DNA of 64,000 bases from an uncultured Paracoccaceae bacterium (GTDB lineage: Bacteria > Pseudomonadota > Alphaproteobacteria > Rhodobacterales > Rhodobacteraceae). The stretch spans positions 310,001 through 374,000 of the forward strand of contig CANMYO010000001.1 in NCBI GenBank assembly GCA_947502145.1, given 5' to 3'. Position numbers and translations under genes: made by a program. Below, piece after piece: positions 1-10,162 of the stretch; position 1 is the stretch's first letter, and every line of letters starts with the position of its first letter. The notes beneath the pieces are model-generated. The model did not search any database. It saw nothing but the letters and a program-made list of their open reading frames with translations, and was not told where the DNA came from.

Positions 1-793
1 GCCCGCCAAGCGCGGTCTGGCAATGGTGTTCCAGTCTTACGCGCTATATCCGCATATGAGCGTGCGCAAGAACATCGCCTTTCCGCTGCGGATGGTGAAG
101 ATGCCGCCCGAGGAAATTGACAAGCGCGTCAATGGCGCGGCCTCGGTTCTGAACCTGACCGACTACCTTGACCGGCGCCCCGGGCAGTTGTCGGGGGGGC
201 AGCGCCAGCGGGTCGCAATTGGCCGCGCGATTGTGCGCGAACCGGCGGCCTTCCTGTTTGACGAGCCCCTGTCCAACCTTGATGCCGCGCTGCGGGTCGG
301 GATGCGGATGGAGATCAGCGAGCTGCACAAGAAGCTGGCCACGACGATGATCTACGTCACCCACGATCAGGTCGAGGCGATGACCATGGCCGACAAGATC
401 GTGGTGCTGCAGGCAGGTTTGATCGAACAGGTCGGCTCTCCGCTTGAACTCTACCGCGCGCCACGCAATACGTTTGTCGCCGGGTTCATCGGGTCACCCC
501 GGATGAACCTGATTACCGGCGATGAGGCGGCCAAGCATGACGCACATACCATCGGCGTGCGACCTGAGCATATCGACGTGGTGGAAAGCGGCGGATTGTG
601 GCAGGGCACCGTTGGCGTAGCCGAGCATCTGGGCTCTGACACGTTCTTTCACATTCACAATACCGGATTGGCCGAAACGCTGACCGTGCGTGCAATTGGC
701 GATGTCAGCCTTAAACATGGCGACACCATCCATCTGATGCCGCGGGCTGATGAAATCCATCGCTTTGACGCCGGGGGCCTGCGGATCTCATGA
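1..793 (+). CDS. ABC transporter ATP-binding protein (sugar/polyol, UgpC/SmoK-like), 5' truncated by window edge
   Basis: Frame is open from base 2 ([21 protein letters not shown]); signature [19 protein letters not shown], Walker [17 protein letters not shown]-loop [17 protein letters not shown]-like C-terminus. Confidence 0.93.
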   Translation, partial: PAKRGLAMVFQSYALYPHMSVRKNIAFPLRMVKMPPEEIDKRVNGAASVLNLTDYLDRRPGQLSGGQRQRVAIGRAIVREPAAFLFDEPLSNLDAALRVGMRMEISELHKKLATTMIYVTHDQVEAMTMADKIVVLQAGLIEQVGSPLELYRAPRNTFVAGFIGSPRMNLITGDEAAKHDAHTIGVRPEHIDVVESGGLWQGTVGVAEHLGSDTFFHIHNTGLAETLTVRAIGDVSLKHGDTIHLMPRADEIHRFDAGGLRIS

Positions 794-1563
794 CCCGGCT
801 GGCAGGCAAGGCGGCCCTGATCACCGGGGCCGCGCGGGGGATCGGACTTGCCTTTGCGCAGGCCTATCTGCGCGAAGGCGCGCGGGTTGCCCTTGCGGAT
901 GTCGACATTGCGGGCGCGCGCGCCGCGGCCCTTGCCCTGGGCGATGATGCGGTTGCTGTGGAAATGGACGTGACCGATCAGGCCAGTATCGACAGTGCGG
1001 TTGCCGCCACGATCGCTTCACTGGGGCAGATCGACATCCTGATCAATAATGCGGCGATCTTCAGTGCAGCGCCAATCGTCGAGATTGAGCGCAGCAGTTT
1101 CGACCGGGTGTTTGACGTCAACGTGGCAGGCACGCTGTTCACCCTTCAGGCCGTTGCGCGGCACATGATTGACCGGGGCATCAAGGGCCGGATCATCAAC
1201 ATGGCCAGCCAGGCAGGGCGCCGGGGCGAGCCGTTGGTTGCGGTTTATTGCGCCAGCAAGGCGGCGGTGATCAGCCTGACCCAGTCTGCCGGGCTGAACC
1301 TGATCGCACATGGCATCAACGTGAACGCCATCGCGCCGGGTGTCGTGGACGGCGAACATTGGGACGGTGTTGATGCCTTCTTTGCCAAATACGAAGGCAA
1401 GGCACCGGGACAAAAGAAGAAAGAGGTCGCCGCCGCCGTGCCCTACGGCCGGATGGGCACCGCAGACGACCTGACGGGGATGGCGGTGTTTTTGGCCAGC
1501 GATGCAGCCGCCTACATCGTCGCACAAACCTACAATGTCGATGGCGGCCAATGGATGAGCTGA
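790..1563 (+). CDS. SDR family oxidoreductase, probable sorbitol/L-iditol 2-dehydrogenase
   Basis: TGAARGIG cofactor motif, [14 protein letters not shown] catalytic YxxxK; overlaps upstream ABC ATPase and precedes a mannitol dehydrogenase family gene. Confidence 0.88.
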   Translation: MTRLAGKAALITGAARGIGLAFAQAYLREGARVALADVDIAGARAAALALGDDAVAVEMDVTDQASIDSAVAATIASLGQIDILINNAAIFSAAPIVEIERSSFDRVFDVNVAGTLFTLQAVARHMIDRGIKGRIINMASQAGRRGEPLVAVYCASKAAVISLTQSAGLNLIAHGINVNAIAPGVVDGEHWDGVDAFFAKYEGKAPGQKKKEVAAAVPYGRMGTADDLTGMAVFLASDAAAYIVAQTYNVDGGQWMS

Positions 1564-1592
1564 CAAGCCTGTCGCGCCGGGAGAGGACGCTG

Positions 1593-3065
1593 ATGAAACT
1601 GACAAACGAAACATTGGCGGATTTGCCCGACCCGATCAGCGTACCGAACTATGATCGCGCCGCGCTGAGCCCGGGCATTGTGCATATCGGGCTTGGCAAT
1701 TTTCACCGCGGCCATCAGGCGTGGTATCTGCATCGGCTGATGCAGCAGGGTCAGGCCCACGACTGGGCGATTATCGGCGCGGGCGTGCGCCCCGGCGACA
1801 CCGTGATGCGCGAAAAACTGTTGGCGCAGGATTGCCTGACCACCCTGATCGAACTTGACCCTAGCGGCACCTCGGCCGAGGTGATCGGGTCGATGATCGA
1901 CTTCTTGCCGGTGCAGGAGGGCAATCAGGCGCTGATCGCGGCGATGAGCGACCCCGGCATCCGCATCGTGTCGCTGACCGTGACCGAAGGGGGCTATTAC
2001 CGTGATGGGCGCGGCGCGTTTGACGCCAACCATCCCGACATTCAGCATGATGTGGCCCATCCCGACCGGCCCCGTACCGCATTTGGCGCGATGATCGCCG
2101 CGTTGCGTGCACGGCGCGACGCCGGACGGCGACCCTTTACCGGGCAATGTTGTGACAATCTGCAGGACAACGGTACAATCCTGCGCCAGACGGTGGTCGG
2201 GCTGGCACGGCTAAGCGACCCTGACCTTGCCAACTGGATTGAGACCGAAGGCCGGTTTCCAAATGCCATGGTTGACTGCATCGTCCCGGCAACGGGGGCG
2301 GCAGAGCTTGCGCTGGCCCGTAATCTTGGCATCGACGATGCTGTGCCGGTCACGCATGAAAACTATCGCCAGTGGGTGATCGAAGATGCGTTCTGCGATG
2401 GGCGCCCCCCGTGGGAGGAGGTTGGCGCAACCATCACCAACGATGTGCATCCTTACGAAAGCATGAAGATCCGCATCCTGAACGCCGGGCATCAGGTCTT
2501 GGCGAATATCGGTGAAATTCTTGGTCTTGCAACCATTTCCGACTGCATGGGTGATCCGCAGGTGGCGCAGTTCTTCCGCAAGGTGCAGGTGGATGCAATT
2601 CTGCCCTATGTTGACGCGGTGCCCGATCTGACGCCAGAGGCCTATCTGGCGCTGATCGAATCCCGCTTTGCCAATCCCAAGATCCACGACACAACGCGAC
2701 GGGTGGCTTTTGACGGCACGTCGCGGCATCCCGGCTTTGTGCTGCCGGTGCTGCGTGATGCCCTTGCCGCGGGTGGCGATGTGAATGGGCTGGCACTGGT
2801 TGAGGCGCTTTGGGCGCGGATGTGTGCCGGCGTGCGCGAGGATGGCAGTGAGATTGCGGCCAACGATCCGCATTGGACCGCTCTTGTCACCACCGCGCAG
2901 GCCGCGCGCAGCGATCCCGGCGCCTGGTTGAATCAGGTGCAGTTTTACGGTGATCTGGGTGCTCAGCCGACGCTGTTGGGTGCCTTTGCCCACTGGCTAG
3001 ACCTGATCTGGGCCAAGGGCAGCCGCACCGCGCTGGACGCCTATCTGGCGGGGCGCGGCCCCTGA
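1593..3065 (+). CDS. mannitol dehydrogenase family protein (polyol dehydrogenase)
   Basis: GIVHIGLGNFHRGHQAWYLHRL N-terminal motif; KIRILNAGHQVLANIGEILG; start at 1593 rather than ORF-track 1551. Confidence 0.9.
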   Translation: MKLTNETLADLPDPISVPNYDRAALSPGIVHIGLGNFHRGHQAWYLHRLMQQGQAHDWAIIGAGVRPGDTVMREKLLAQDCLTTLIELDPSGTSAEVIGSMIDFLPVQEGNQALIAAMSDPGIRIVSLTVTEGGYYRDGRGAFDANHPDIQHDVAHPDRPRTAFGAMIAALRARRDAGRRPFTGQCCDNLQDNGTILRQTVVGLARLSDPDLANWIETEGRFPNAMVDCIVPATGAAELALARNLGIDDAVPVTHENYRQWVIEDAFCDGRPPWEEVGATITNDVHPYESMKIRILNAGHQVLANIGEILGLATISDCMGDPQVAQFFRKVQVDAILPYVDAVPDLTPEAYLALIESRFANPKIHDTTRRVAFDGTSRHPGFVLPVLRDALAAGGDVNGLALVEALWARMCAGVREDGSEIAANDPHWTALVTTAQAARSDPGAWLNQVQFYGDLGAQPTLLGAFAHWLDLIWAKGSRTALDAYLAGRGP

Positions 3066-3122
3066 CTTGCGGGTCCGGATCGGCTGCGCCATGCTGCGCC
3101 GGATGACGAAGGCAAGGCACCG

Positions 3123-3749
3123 ATGATCAAACTGTATTCCTGGACCACGCCAAACGGGCGCAAGGTGTCCATCGCGCTGGAAGAAATGGGCCTGCCCTAT
3201 GAGGCGATCGCCATTGATATCACCAAGGGCGATCAGCTGAAGGCCGACTTTCTTGCGATCAGCCCCAACAACAAGATTCCCGCCATTGTGGATGGGGATC
3301 GCGCGTTGTTCGAATCCGGCGCAATATTGCTTTATCTCGCTGAAAAGACGGGAAAGTTCACCCCGGAAAAGGGCAGTGACGCCTATTGGGACATGATGCA
3401 GTGGCTGATGTGGCAGATGGGTGGATTTGGCCCGATGGTCGGACAGGCGCATCATTTTCTGCATTATAATCCGGGCAAACTGCCCTATGCGGAAAAGCGC
3501 TATCACGACGAAACGCTGCGGCTTTACCGGGTGCTGGATCAGCGGCTCGCGGGGCGCGCCTGCATCGCGGATGATCTGAGCATTGCCGACTTTGCGACAT
3601 GGCCCTGGGCATCGCGGTTTGACTATCACAAGGTTGACCTGAACGCCTTTCCCAACGTCAGACGCTGGTACTGCGATCTTGCCGCGCGGCCGGCGTTTCA
3701 GCGTGGATATGCGCAGCCCTTGGACGTCGGCCCAATCCCGATGCCCTAG
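3123..3749 (+). CDS. glutathione S-transferase family protein (Nu-class-like)
   Basis: LYSWTTPNGRKVSIALEEMGLPYE, PNNKIPAI, FESGAILLYLAEK thioredoxin-like GST N-domain. Confidence 0.9.
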   Translation: MIKLYSWTTPNGRKVSIALEEMGLPYEAIAIDITKGDQLKADFLAISPNNKIPAIVDGDRALFESGAILLYLAEKTGKFTPEKGSDAYWDMMQWLMWQMGGFGPMVGQAHHFLHYNPGKLPYAEKRYHDETLRLYRVLDQRLAGRACIADDLSIADFATWPWASRFDYHKVDLNAFPNVRRWYCDLAARPAFQRGYAQPLDVGPIPMP

Positions 3750-3776
3750 GAACCGCGGGGTTCAGCAGCTGGGCCC

Positions 3777-3804
3777 GGGCGGTGGGCAGGGGGCGGTGGG
3801 CAGG
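3777..3804 (+). repeat. exact tandem duplication of GGGCGGTGGGCAGG (2 x 14 bp)
   Basis: Read directly: GGGCGGTGGGCAGG immediately followed by a second identical copy, in the gap between convergent genes. Confidence 0.8.
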
Positions 3805-3828
3805 CCAGTCTGGCCCGCCCTATGGTTG

Positions 3829-6800
3829 TCAGGCAATCGCGAAATTGTCTGCAAAGACAATGTCGTCAAAATCCGTCACGCCCCGCAGGTCGATCCGGTC
3901 GCGCCCGCCGTCCAACGTAAGACGCAAGCCAAAGCCGGTTTCGTGCACATCCGAGATCTGCGCGCCACCAAGGTCAAGGATATCCTCTTGTGTGTTGAAG
4001 TCGGTGATGAGTGTCTTGTCGCGCGTCCGGTCTTCGGCCAGCTCTGCTGAAAACAGGAAGGTGTCTTCGCCGGTGCCACCTTTGGCAAGGTTATAGCGCC
4101 CGTCGCCAGTTCTGATCAGATCATCGCCAGCCCCGCCATAGACAAAGTCGCGACCGGGGCCGCCCTCCAGATCATCATTGCCAGCGCCGCCAAAGATCAG
4201 GTCACGCCCGGCACCACCCCGCACAATGTCATCGCCATCACGCGCAAAGATCACGTCAGGCCCGCGCAATGCGTCAATCTCGTCGCGCCCATCGGTTCCG
4301 CGCAGCACATCACGCCGGTCGGTGCCCGCGATCATGTTGTAGACCGGATCAAAGTCAAAGCTGACAATCACCGGATCATGGTCTGAATTGCGCGTTGACG
4401 TTGTCCCGTCGTAAAAGTCCGGGTTCCGGCCAAAGTCGAGGTTGTAATCCAGCGCGTCCGCCTCGTCAGCGTTGATGTGCCATTCGGTGATGCCCGCCAG
4501 CTTGCCGGTCAGCGCATCATTGGCCAACGCATAGTCCAGCGTGCCAATTTGCCCATCAAACACAAAGGAATAGGCCTTGTCACCCAAGGCCAGCGCCGCC
4601 AGATCGGTATAACCTTCGTTGGCGAGCTTGGTCAGCGGATCCTCTTTTGCGTAGGCATTCAGATCACCAAGGATCAGGGTATTTTCAGCCCCCTGCCCCG
4701 TGGGATCGCTGTTCATCCAATCGGCAAGGATATCGGCGGCCTCTGTCCGGGTGGCGTTGTTATTGCCCTGCCCGTCGCCCTGCGCCTCGTCCTCGGCCAG
4801 ACCGGAAAGCGAGCCCTTGGATTTGAAGTGGTTCACCGACACGGTCAGCAATTGCCCGGTATCGAGATCCTCGAACGTCTGGGCAATCGCCGGGCGGTTC
4901 AGCCCACGGCCAGCGCCAAGAGGGTCGATGAAATCGCGCCCTTCGAAGGTTTCGAGAATCGCCATGTCACCCCGCAGCGCCACGGCATCGACCTTGTAGA
5001 TCAGCGCGTTGGAAATCGCATCGCCGCCGACAAATTCCTGACCCGGATCAACAAAGGCATAGACCTCTGACCCCAGGTCGGCATTGACCCGGTCAACAAG
5101 GTCCTTAATCGCGAAATCGGTCCCGGCAAAATCGTTCTCGATCTCGACCAGACCCAGCACATCGGCATCAATTGCGACAATCGCATTGACCAGTTTGTCA
5201 GCCTGCCGCGCCAGTTCGTCAGCGCTGTCCGCGCCGCGCGGCTCAGAGCCGTTGTCGGTCAGCACGCCGGGTTCATCAATCGTGGTGAAATAGTTCAGCA
5301 CGTTCAGGCTGGCGACCTTGAAATTGCCGCCAATGTCGTCGGGTTCGGTGGGACGCGGGTTTGTGGCCTGATAGTCGCCCGTACCCGCATTGATGCGGAA
5401 TTCGTCAAACGAATATCCGACAACACCGGTGATGTTTGAGATCGTATCACCCATGCGGAAACTGTCATCCGCGGTCAGCACGCCATCGTTGCCATCAATG
5501 ATCGCGATGGTGTCAGGGTTCGAGGTGGTGCGGCCATCATCCAGCACAATGGTGCTTGTTGCGACCTCTTGGCGGTGCGCCTCAAACCCGGCGGCGTCCG
5601 GATCATTGTCTTGGGTGAATTGCACGGGCCGACAGTCTGCGGTGACGTTGTACTGGCCGAACCGGTCAAGATTAAACAGCTCTGACACGGTCATGTCCTG
5701 GGTGATATTCACCAACATGCCTTCGTAGGCTTCAAGGTTCGCGAGATAGCCGCCGTCGTCGTCCTGCATCACATTGGCCGTCGGGAAGGTGACGTTCACC
5801 GCCGTTGGCACCAGCTGATTGGTGTCGAGAACCGCAACCATGGTGGCCGAAATCTGGGTCTGGCCAAAGAATTCTGTGACCGTGCCGGTGATTTCGACAA
5901 GGTCGCCGATGTTCACGTTCACTGCCGGATTGCTGCCGTCCGAGATAAAGATACCTTCAGAAGTCAGGTCGTTGAAATCATAGTCGACTTCTTCTTCCTG
6001 AATGTAGAATCCGTTCAGATCGCCAAGGGTGCCCATCAGGCCGTCCTGAAAATCCGCCGTGACGATGGCGCGTACAGTGACGGTTTGCCCTTCAAGAGCA
6101 CTGCGGTCATCAATGCCCACCTGGTCAAGATGACCGGTGCCGCCGTCGCCCTGAATTTCGCTGATCAGGGTGATGACGGTGGGGGGCGCGATAAAGTTGC
6201 TCTCGCCCGGGGTTGGGGCCTGCGCGACAAAATCGCCCGTGCCATCGGGCTGGCGGGCCAGCGCGTCGCCGGTTGAATTGCCGTTTTCACTTTCGTTCAT
6301 CTGGGTGGAAAGGCCCAGTGCGGTCAAAAGGCCGGTGTCATCCGGGTCATTGGTGTCATAGACGATCGCGTCAATCAGGCCGGTGGTTGTAGGGGCAAGG
6401 GGTGCCGGACCATCGTAAAGCGCCACGGCGTCCGCCCCGTTCTGCAAGCCGTTGGTGGTGAAGGCGACAAGGTCGACATTGGGCACATTGGCGGAGCCGA
6501 CAACAAAATAGCCATCTGCGTCGGTCGTCAGACCATCCAGCGATATGGTATCATAAACAGAGTCGTCGCTGCCGTTGAACAGCACGAGTGTCAGCCCATC
6601 CAACGCCGCATTGCCGATCCCGCCATCGTAGATTTCAATGAACTCTGCACTGTCGGTGCTGGTCTGGTCGGCATCAATTTCATTGATCACGAATGTCGGG
6701 CTGGGCGGCGTGGTATTGAACTGCCCAATGGGTACGGGCGTGGCTGCCGTGGCATTGCTGACCTCACCATCCAAGGCGTTGGGGCCTGAAAAACTCCACT

Positions 6801-7227
6801 CTGTCAGATCAAAACTTGGCGAGGCGGTCGCCCCCGGATTACGCGCAGCCCAGCCGTCAAGGTATTCCCAGGGCTCACCGTTGCCATCCACGTTGATGTC
6901 ACCAAAGGTGTCGATCACGGCGTTGTTGTGAAACAGCTCAATCGCGTCATCGCCGTTAATCGACATGGCCCCGGCGGTATAGGTGGGCGCAAAACCAAAG
7001 AAGGCCGCAAATTGCACCGCTTCGCTGGCGACATAGATATATGTGCCGGCGGAAACGGACACAGCGGGGAAGGTGAATTCCTCTCCGTCGGACCCGCCAC
7101 CATTGTTGGCCGAGCCCACCCCATAGGCCGACAAATCGGCAATATCAGCGGTCACATAGATCTCGATCCCCTTGGGCACGCCCCCGGTGATCGGTCCATC
7201 ATAAATTCCTGTTAAGATTAGTGACAT
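3829..7227 (-). CDS. ExeM/NucH-type extracellular endonuclease with lamin-tail domains and C-terminal RTX repeats
   Basis: Two LTD-like domains (N-terminal and INEIDADQTSTDSAEFIEIYDGG), OB-like ISEIQGDG...GFYIQEEE, EEP nuclease core FKVASLNVLNYFTT...LILGDLNAYAKEDP...SDHDPVIVSFDF, RTX GGAGRDLIFGGAGNDDLEGGPGRD; likely start MSLILTG at 7227. Confidence 0.88.
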   Translation of the reverse strand: MSLILTGIYDGPITGGVPKGIEIYVTADIADLSAYGVGSANNGGGSDGEEFTFPAVSVSAGTYIYVASEAVQFAAFFGFAPTYTAGAMSINGDDAIELFHNNAVIDTFGDINVDGNGEPWEYLDGWAARNPGATASPSFDLTEWSFSGPNALDGEVSNATAATPVPIGQFNTTPPSPTFVINEIDADQTSTDSAEFIEIYDGGIGNAALDGLTLVLFNGSDDSVYDTISLDGLTTDADGYFVVGSANVPNVDLVAFTTNGLQNGADAVALYDGPAPLAPTTTGLIDAIVYDTNDPDDTGLLTALGLSTQMNESENGNSTGDALARQPDGTGDFVAQAPTPGESNFIAPPTVITLISEIQGDGGTGHLDQVGIDDRSALEGQTVTVRAIVTADFQDGLMGTLGDLNGFYIQEEEVDYDFNDLTSEGIFISDGSNPAVNVNIGDLVEITGTVTEFFGQTQISATMVAVLDTNQLVPTAVNVTFPTANVMQDDDGGYLANLEAYEGMLVNITQDMTVSELFNLDRFGQYNVTADCRPVQFTQDNDPDAAGFEAHRQEVATSTIVLDDGRTTSNPDTIAIIDGNDGVLTADDSFRMGDTISNITGVVGYSFDEFRINAGTGDYQATNPRPTEPDDIGGNFKVASLNVLNYFTTIDEPGVLTDNGSEPRGADSADELARQADKLVNAIVAIDADVLGLVEIENDFAGTDFAIKDLVDRVNADLGSEVYAFVDPGQEFVGGDAISNALIYKVDAVALRGDMAILETFEGRDFIDPLGAGRGLNRPAIAQTFEDLDTGQLLTVSVNHFKSKGSLSGLAEDEAQGDGQGNNNATRTEAADILADWMNSDPTGQGAENTLILGDLNAYAKEDPLTKLANEGYTDLAALALGDKAYSFVFDGQIGTLDYALANDALTGKLAGITEWHINADEADALDYNLDFGRNPDFYDGTTSTRNSDHDPVIVSFDFDPVYNMIAGTDRRDVLRGTDGRDEIDALRGPDVIFARDGDDIVRGGAGRDLIFGGAGNDDLEGGPGRDFVYGGAGDDLIRTGDGRYNLAKGGTGEDTFLFSAELAEDRTRDKTLITDFNTQEDILDLGGAQISDVHETGFGLRLTLDGGRDRIDLRGVTDFDDIVFADNFAIA

Positions 7228-7452
7228 GGTTTCCCCCCAAATGGTCACTGCCTGCGGCAGCGTTTCTAAATATCGTCAAAAAGCCTCTAGCCGCGGTCGG
7301 TAACAAACGGATGACCGGCACATTAACGGAAAGGAAACCACGAAGTCGGAAACCTGACAATCAGTGACGTCACGGCCCCGCCATGAGCCCGACGCAGGCG
7401 CGGGCTGCATTCCCCCCTGTAACTGCCTTTGATTGCAGTCTAATCTTGGGTC

Positions 7453-8136
7453 ATGAAAATTATCGTCGGACTCGGCAATCCGGGCAGCAAATACGCAGGC
7501 AATCGCCACAACATCGGCTTTATGGCGCTGGACCAGATTGCCGGGGATCACGGTTTTTCGCCGTGGCGATCCAAGTTTCAGGGGCAGATCAGTGAGGGCC
7601 GGTTCGGGTCTGACAAGGTGCTGTTGCTCAAGCCCGAAACCTTCATGAACCTTTCGGGGCAATCGGTTGGTGAAGCGATGCGGTTTCACAAATGCGAGCC
7701 ATCGGATGTCATTGTATTTCATGATGAAATCGACCTTGCGCCCAAGAAGGTCCGGCTCAAATCAGGGGGCGGCCATGCGGGACACAACGGGCTGCGATCA
7801 ATTCACGCGCATATCGGGCCGGATTATGACCGGGTGCGGCTGGGCGTTGGGCACCCCGGTCACAAGGACGCGGTGCCGGGCTATGTGCTGCGCGATTTCG
7901 CCAAGGCGGATCAGGACTGGCTTGATGATGTGCTGCGCGGGATCAGCGATGGCATCGCGGAGCTGGTCGCAGGTCAGGGTGACAGGTTTCTCAATGCCGT
8001 GGCCCTGCGTGCAGCGCCGCCGCGCTCCTCAACTGCGGCCAAGCCGCCAAAAACCAAGGCCCCTGCCCCCGAACCCGAACCGGAGGCCGATGACACCCGC
8101 AGCCCGATGCAAAAGCTGCTGGACAGGTTCAAGTGA
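7453..8136 (+). CDS. pth: peptidyl-tRNA hydrolase
   Basis: MKIIVGLGNPGSKYAGNRHNIGFMALD, FMNLSGQSVGEA, FHDEIDLAPKKVRLKSGGGHAGHNGLRSI. Confidence 0.97.
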   Translation: MKIIVGLGNPGSKYAGNRHNIGFMALDQIAGDHGFSPWRSKFQGQISEGRFGSDKVLLLKPETFMNLSGQSVGEAMRFHKCEPSDVIVFHDEIDLAPKKVRLKSGGGHAGHNGLRSIHAHIGPDYDRVRLGVGHPGHKDAVPGYVLRDFAKADQDWLDDVLRGISDGIAELVAGQGDRFLNAVALRAAPPRSSTAAKPPKTKAPAPEPEPEADDTRSPMQKLLDRFK

Positions 8137-9176
8137 TCCCGCCCCATATCGCAGCGGCGTTTGAATTTCAGTCAAAGGCCTGTGCGGCGCTGGGGTCGCC
8201 TTTTATGGCACAGCTGATGCGCCTTTGTGCGCAATGTGACTGGCCCGCCGGCGCGGTGCGGGACCGGGTTTTTGCATGGCAGGGCGACATCAGCCCGCGC
8301 GGGCAATCCGTGCCGCTGCGGCTGGCCGGGGCGTTGCACGCATTGCGCTTGCAGGGTCATGGGGCGCTTGATGCGGCCTATCCCCCCCGAACATGCGATG
8401 ATGCGACGCTGTGGCAGGTGGTCACCGGGGCGCTTCGGGACGAGGCGGATGCGATCCAGCGCTGGCTGGACAGCCCTCCGCAAACCAATGAGGTGCGCCG
8501 CGCTGCCGTGCTGATCGCAACCGGGCACTGGCTGGCGGACCGGTTTGGCCTGCCGATCCGCACCAGTGAACTGGGCGCAAGCGGTGGGTTGAACCTGCAT
8601 TGGGACAGCTACGCACTTGATGTTGCGGGCAAAACCTTTGGTCCGGACGCACCGGCGCTGGTTTTGGCACCGGATTGGACCGGGGCAATACCGCGGTCAA
8701 CCCGACCCGAAATTGCTGACCGGGGCGGGGTGGATCTCAATCCGCTGGACCCGCGCGCGCCTGCAGGTGCCTTGCGCCTTCAGGCCTATCTCTGGCCCGA
8801 TCAACCGGCACGGATCGCCAATACCAAGGCCGCCATTGCAGCGGCCCGCACCCCTGTCGCCAAGGGTGATGCGATTGACTGGCTGCACGGGCGGATTGCA
8901 CATGTGCCCGGTCAACTGCACCTGATCTATTCAACGGTCGCCTGGCAATATTTTCCCGCCGCCAAACAGGCCGAAGGCACCGCGTTAATTGCTGCGGCCG
9001 GGCAGAGCGCAACCGCGCAGACGCCGTTGGCCTGGTTTGGCATGGAAAACGACGGCGGCGACCGGGGGGCGGCGCTGACGCTGCGGGTTTGGCCCGGTGA
9101 TCTGGCGCTTGATCTGGGGCGCGCGGACTTTCACGGGCGCTGGATTGACTGGCGCGACCCGGACATTCCGGGCTAG
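8133..9176 (+). CDS. DUF2332 family protein
   Basis: 347 aa; SELGASGGLNLHWDSYAL and DRGGVDLNPLDP motifs; overlaps pth stop. Confidence 0.8.
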   Translation: MIPPHIAAAFEFQSKACAALGSPFMAQLMRLCAQCDWPAGAVRDRVFAWQGDISPRGQSVPLRLAGALHALRLQGHGALDAAYPPRTCDDATLWQVVTGALRDEADAIQRWLDSPPQTNEVRRAAVLIATGHWLADRFGLPIRTSELGASGGLNLHWDSYALDVAGKTFGPDAPALVLAPDWTGAIPRSTRPEIADRGGVDLNPLDPRAPAGALRLQAYLWPDQPARIANTKAAIAAARTPVAKGDAIDWLHGRIAHVPGQLHLIYSTVAWQYFPAAKQAEGTALIAAAGQSATAQTPLAWFGMENDGGDRGAALTLRVWPGDLALDLGRADFHGRWIDWRDPDIPG

Positions 9177-9185
9177 GATCGGAGC

Positions 9186-9560
9186 ATGGAAAAAGACCCC
9201 TCTTTCAACGTGCTTGGCAGCAGCCTGAGCCCCTGTTCCACCGCGCCGATGACCGGTTTCTTTCGCAATGGTGCCTGTGATACCTGCGCGCAGGATAGCG
9301 GCAGCCATACGGTCTGCGCGGTGATGACGGCCGAATTTCTGGCCTATTCGAAATATGTCGGCAACGATCTGACCACCCCGCGGCCAGAGTTCGGGTTTCC
9401 GGGGCTGAAACCCGGTGACGGGTGGTGCCTGTGCGCGTCACGGTTCCTGCAGGCCCATGACGAGGGCTGCGCACCGCTGGTCAGCCTGCATAGCACCCAC
9501 GTCAAGGCGCTGGAGATCGTGTCGATCGACATTCTGAGGCAATATGATGTGGAGGCTTAG
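9186..9560 (+). CDS. DUF2237 family protein
   Basis: NVLGSSLSPCSTAPMTGFFRNGACDT...FLAYSKYVGNDLTTPRPEFGFPGLKPGDGWCLCASRF. Confidence 0.88.
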   Translation: MEKDPSFNVLGSSLSPCSTAPMTGFFRNGACDTCAQDSGSHTVCAVMTAEFLAYSKYVGNDLTTPRPEFGFPGLKPGDGWCLCASRFLQAHDEGCAPLVSLHSTHVKALEIVSIDILRQYDVEA

Positions 9561-10119
9561 CGCCGCGCTTTGCCTGATTGCCGCCCATGTCTCGGCACAG
9601 GACATGCGCCCGCAGGAGGAGCGCCGCCTGGCCGATTTTCACGCCACCGCGGGGGCGGCGATCCTGCAGGCGATGGCCGGCGGGCGGCGCGGTGATGTTG
9701 ACCTGCTGCAAGAGGTGCTGGCCGGCGCACCGCTTGACCCGTTGCAAACCACGCTGCCGGGCACATGGAATTGCCGGGTGTTGAAACTTGGCGGGGCAGT
9801 GCCGCTTGTCGCTTATGCCAATTTCAAATGCGAAATCGCCCCCGATGGTGACGGTTTTACACTGCAAAAACAAAGCGGTAGCCAACTGACAAAAGGGCGT
9901 ATTGCCTTGCGGGACGGGCAGATGATCTATCTGGGTGTCGGCTATGTTGCCGAAACCGAACCGCCCGCATATGCCGCGTTGACCCCCGCCGTGACCGGCA
10001 ATGGCGCGTTCCAGCCAGAGGTTGGGTTGGTCGAACAACCCGACCCGGACCGCGTGCGGATCCTGTTCCCCGCCCCGATCTTGGAAAGCGATTTCGATAT
10101 TCTGTATCTCACGCGCTAG
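9544..10119 (+). CDS. hypothetical secreted protein (DUF4893-like)
   Basis: Signal peptide MMWRLSAALCLIAAHVSAQ; LPGTWNCRVLKLGG; overlaps upstream gene. Confidence 0.65.
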   Translation: MMWRLSAALCLIAAHVSAQDMRPQEERRLADFHATAGAAILQAMAGGRRGDVDLLQEVLAGAPLDPLQTTLPGTWNCRVLKLGGAVPLVAYANFKCEIAPDGDGFTLQKQSGSQLTKGRIALRDGQMIYLGVGYVAETEPPAYAALTPAVTGNGAFQPEVGLVEQPDPDRVRILFPAPILESDFDILYLTR

Positions 10120-10162
10120 GCGCAGGCGCGCAGGGTTGCCCGGCGCGCGGACGGGCTCTGCC

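Noticed and set aside
23-1563. Complete polyol transport/catabolism operon
   Set aside because: Only the ATPase end and two dehydrogenases are inside the window; permease and binding protein are not visible, so the operon was not called complete.
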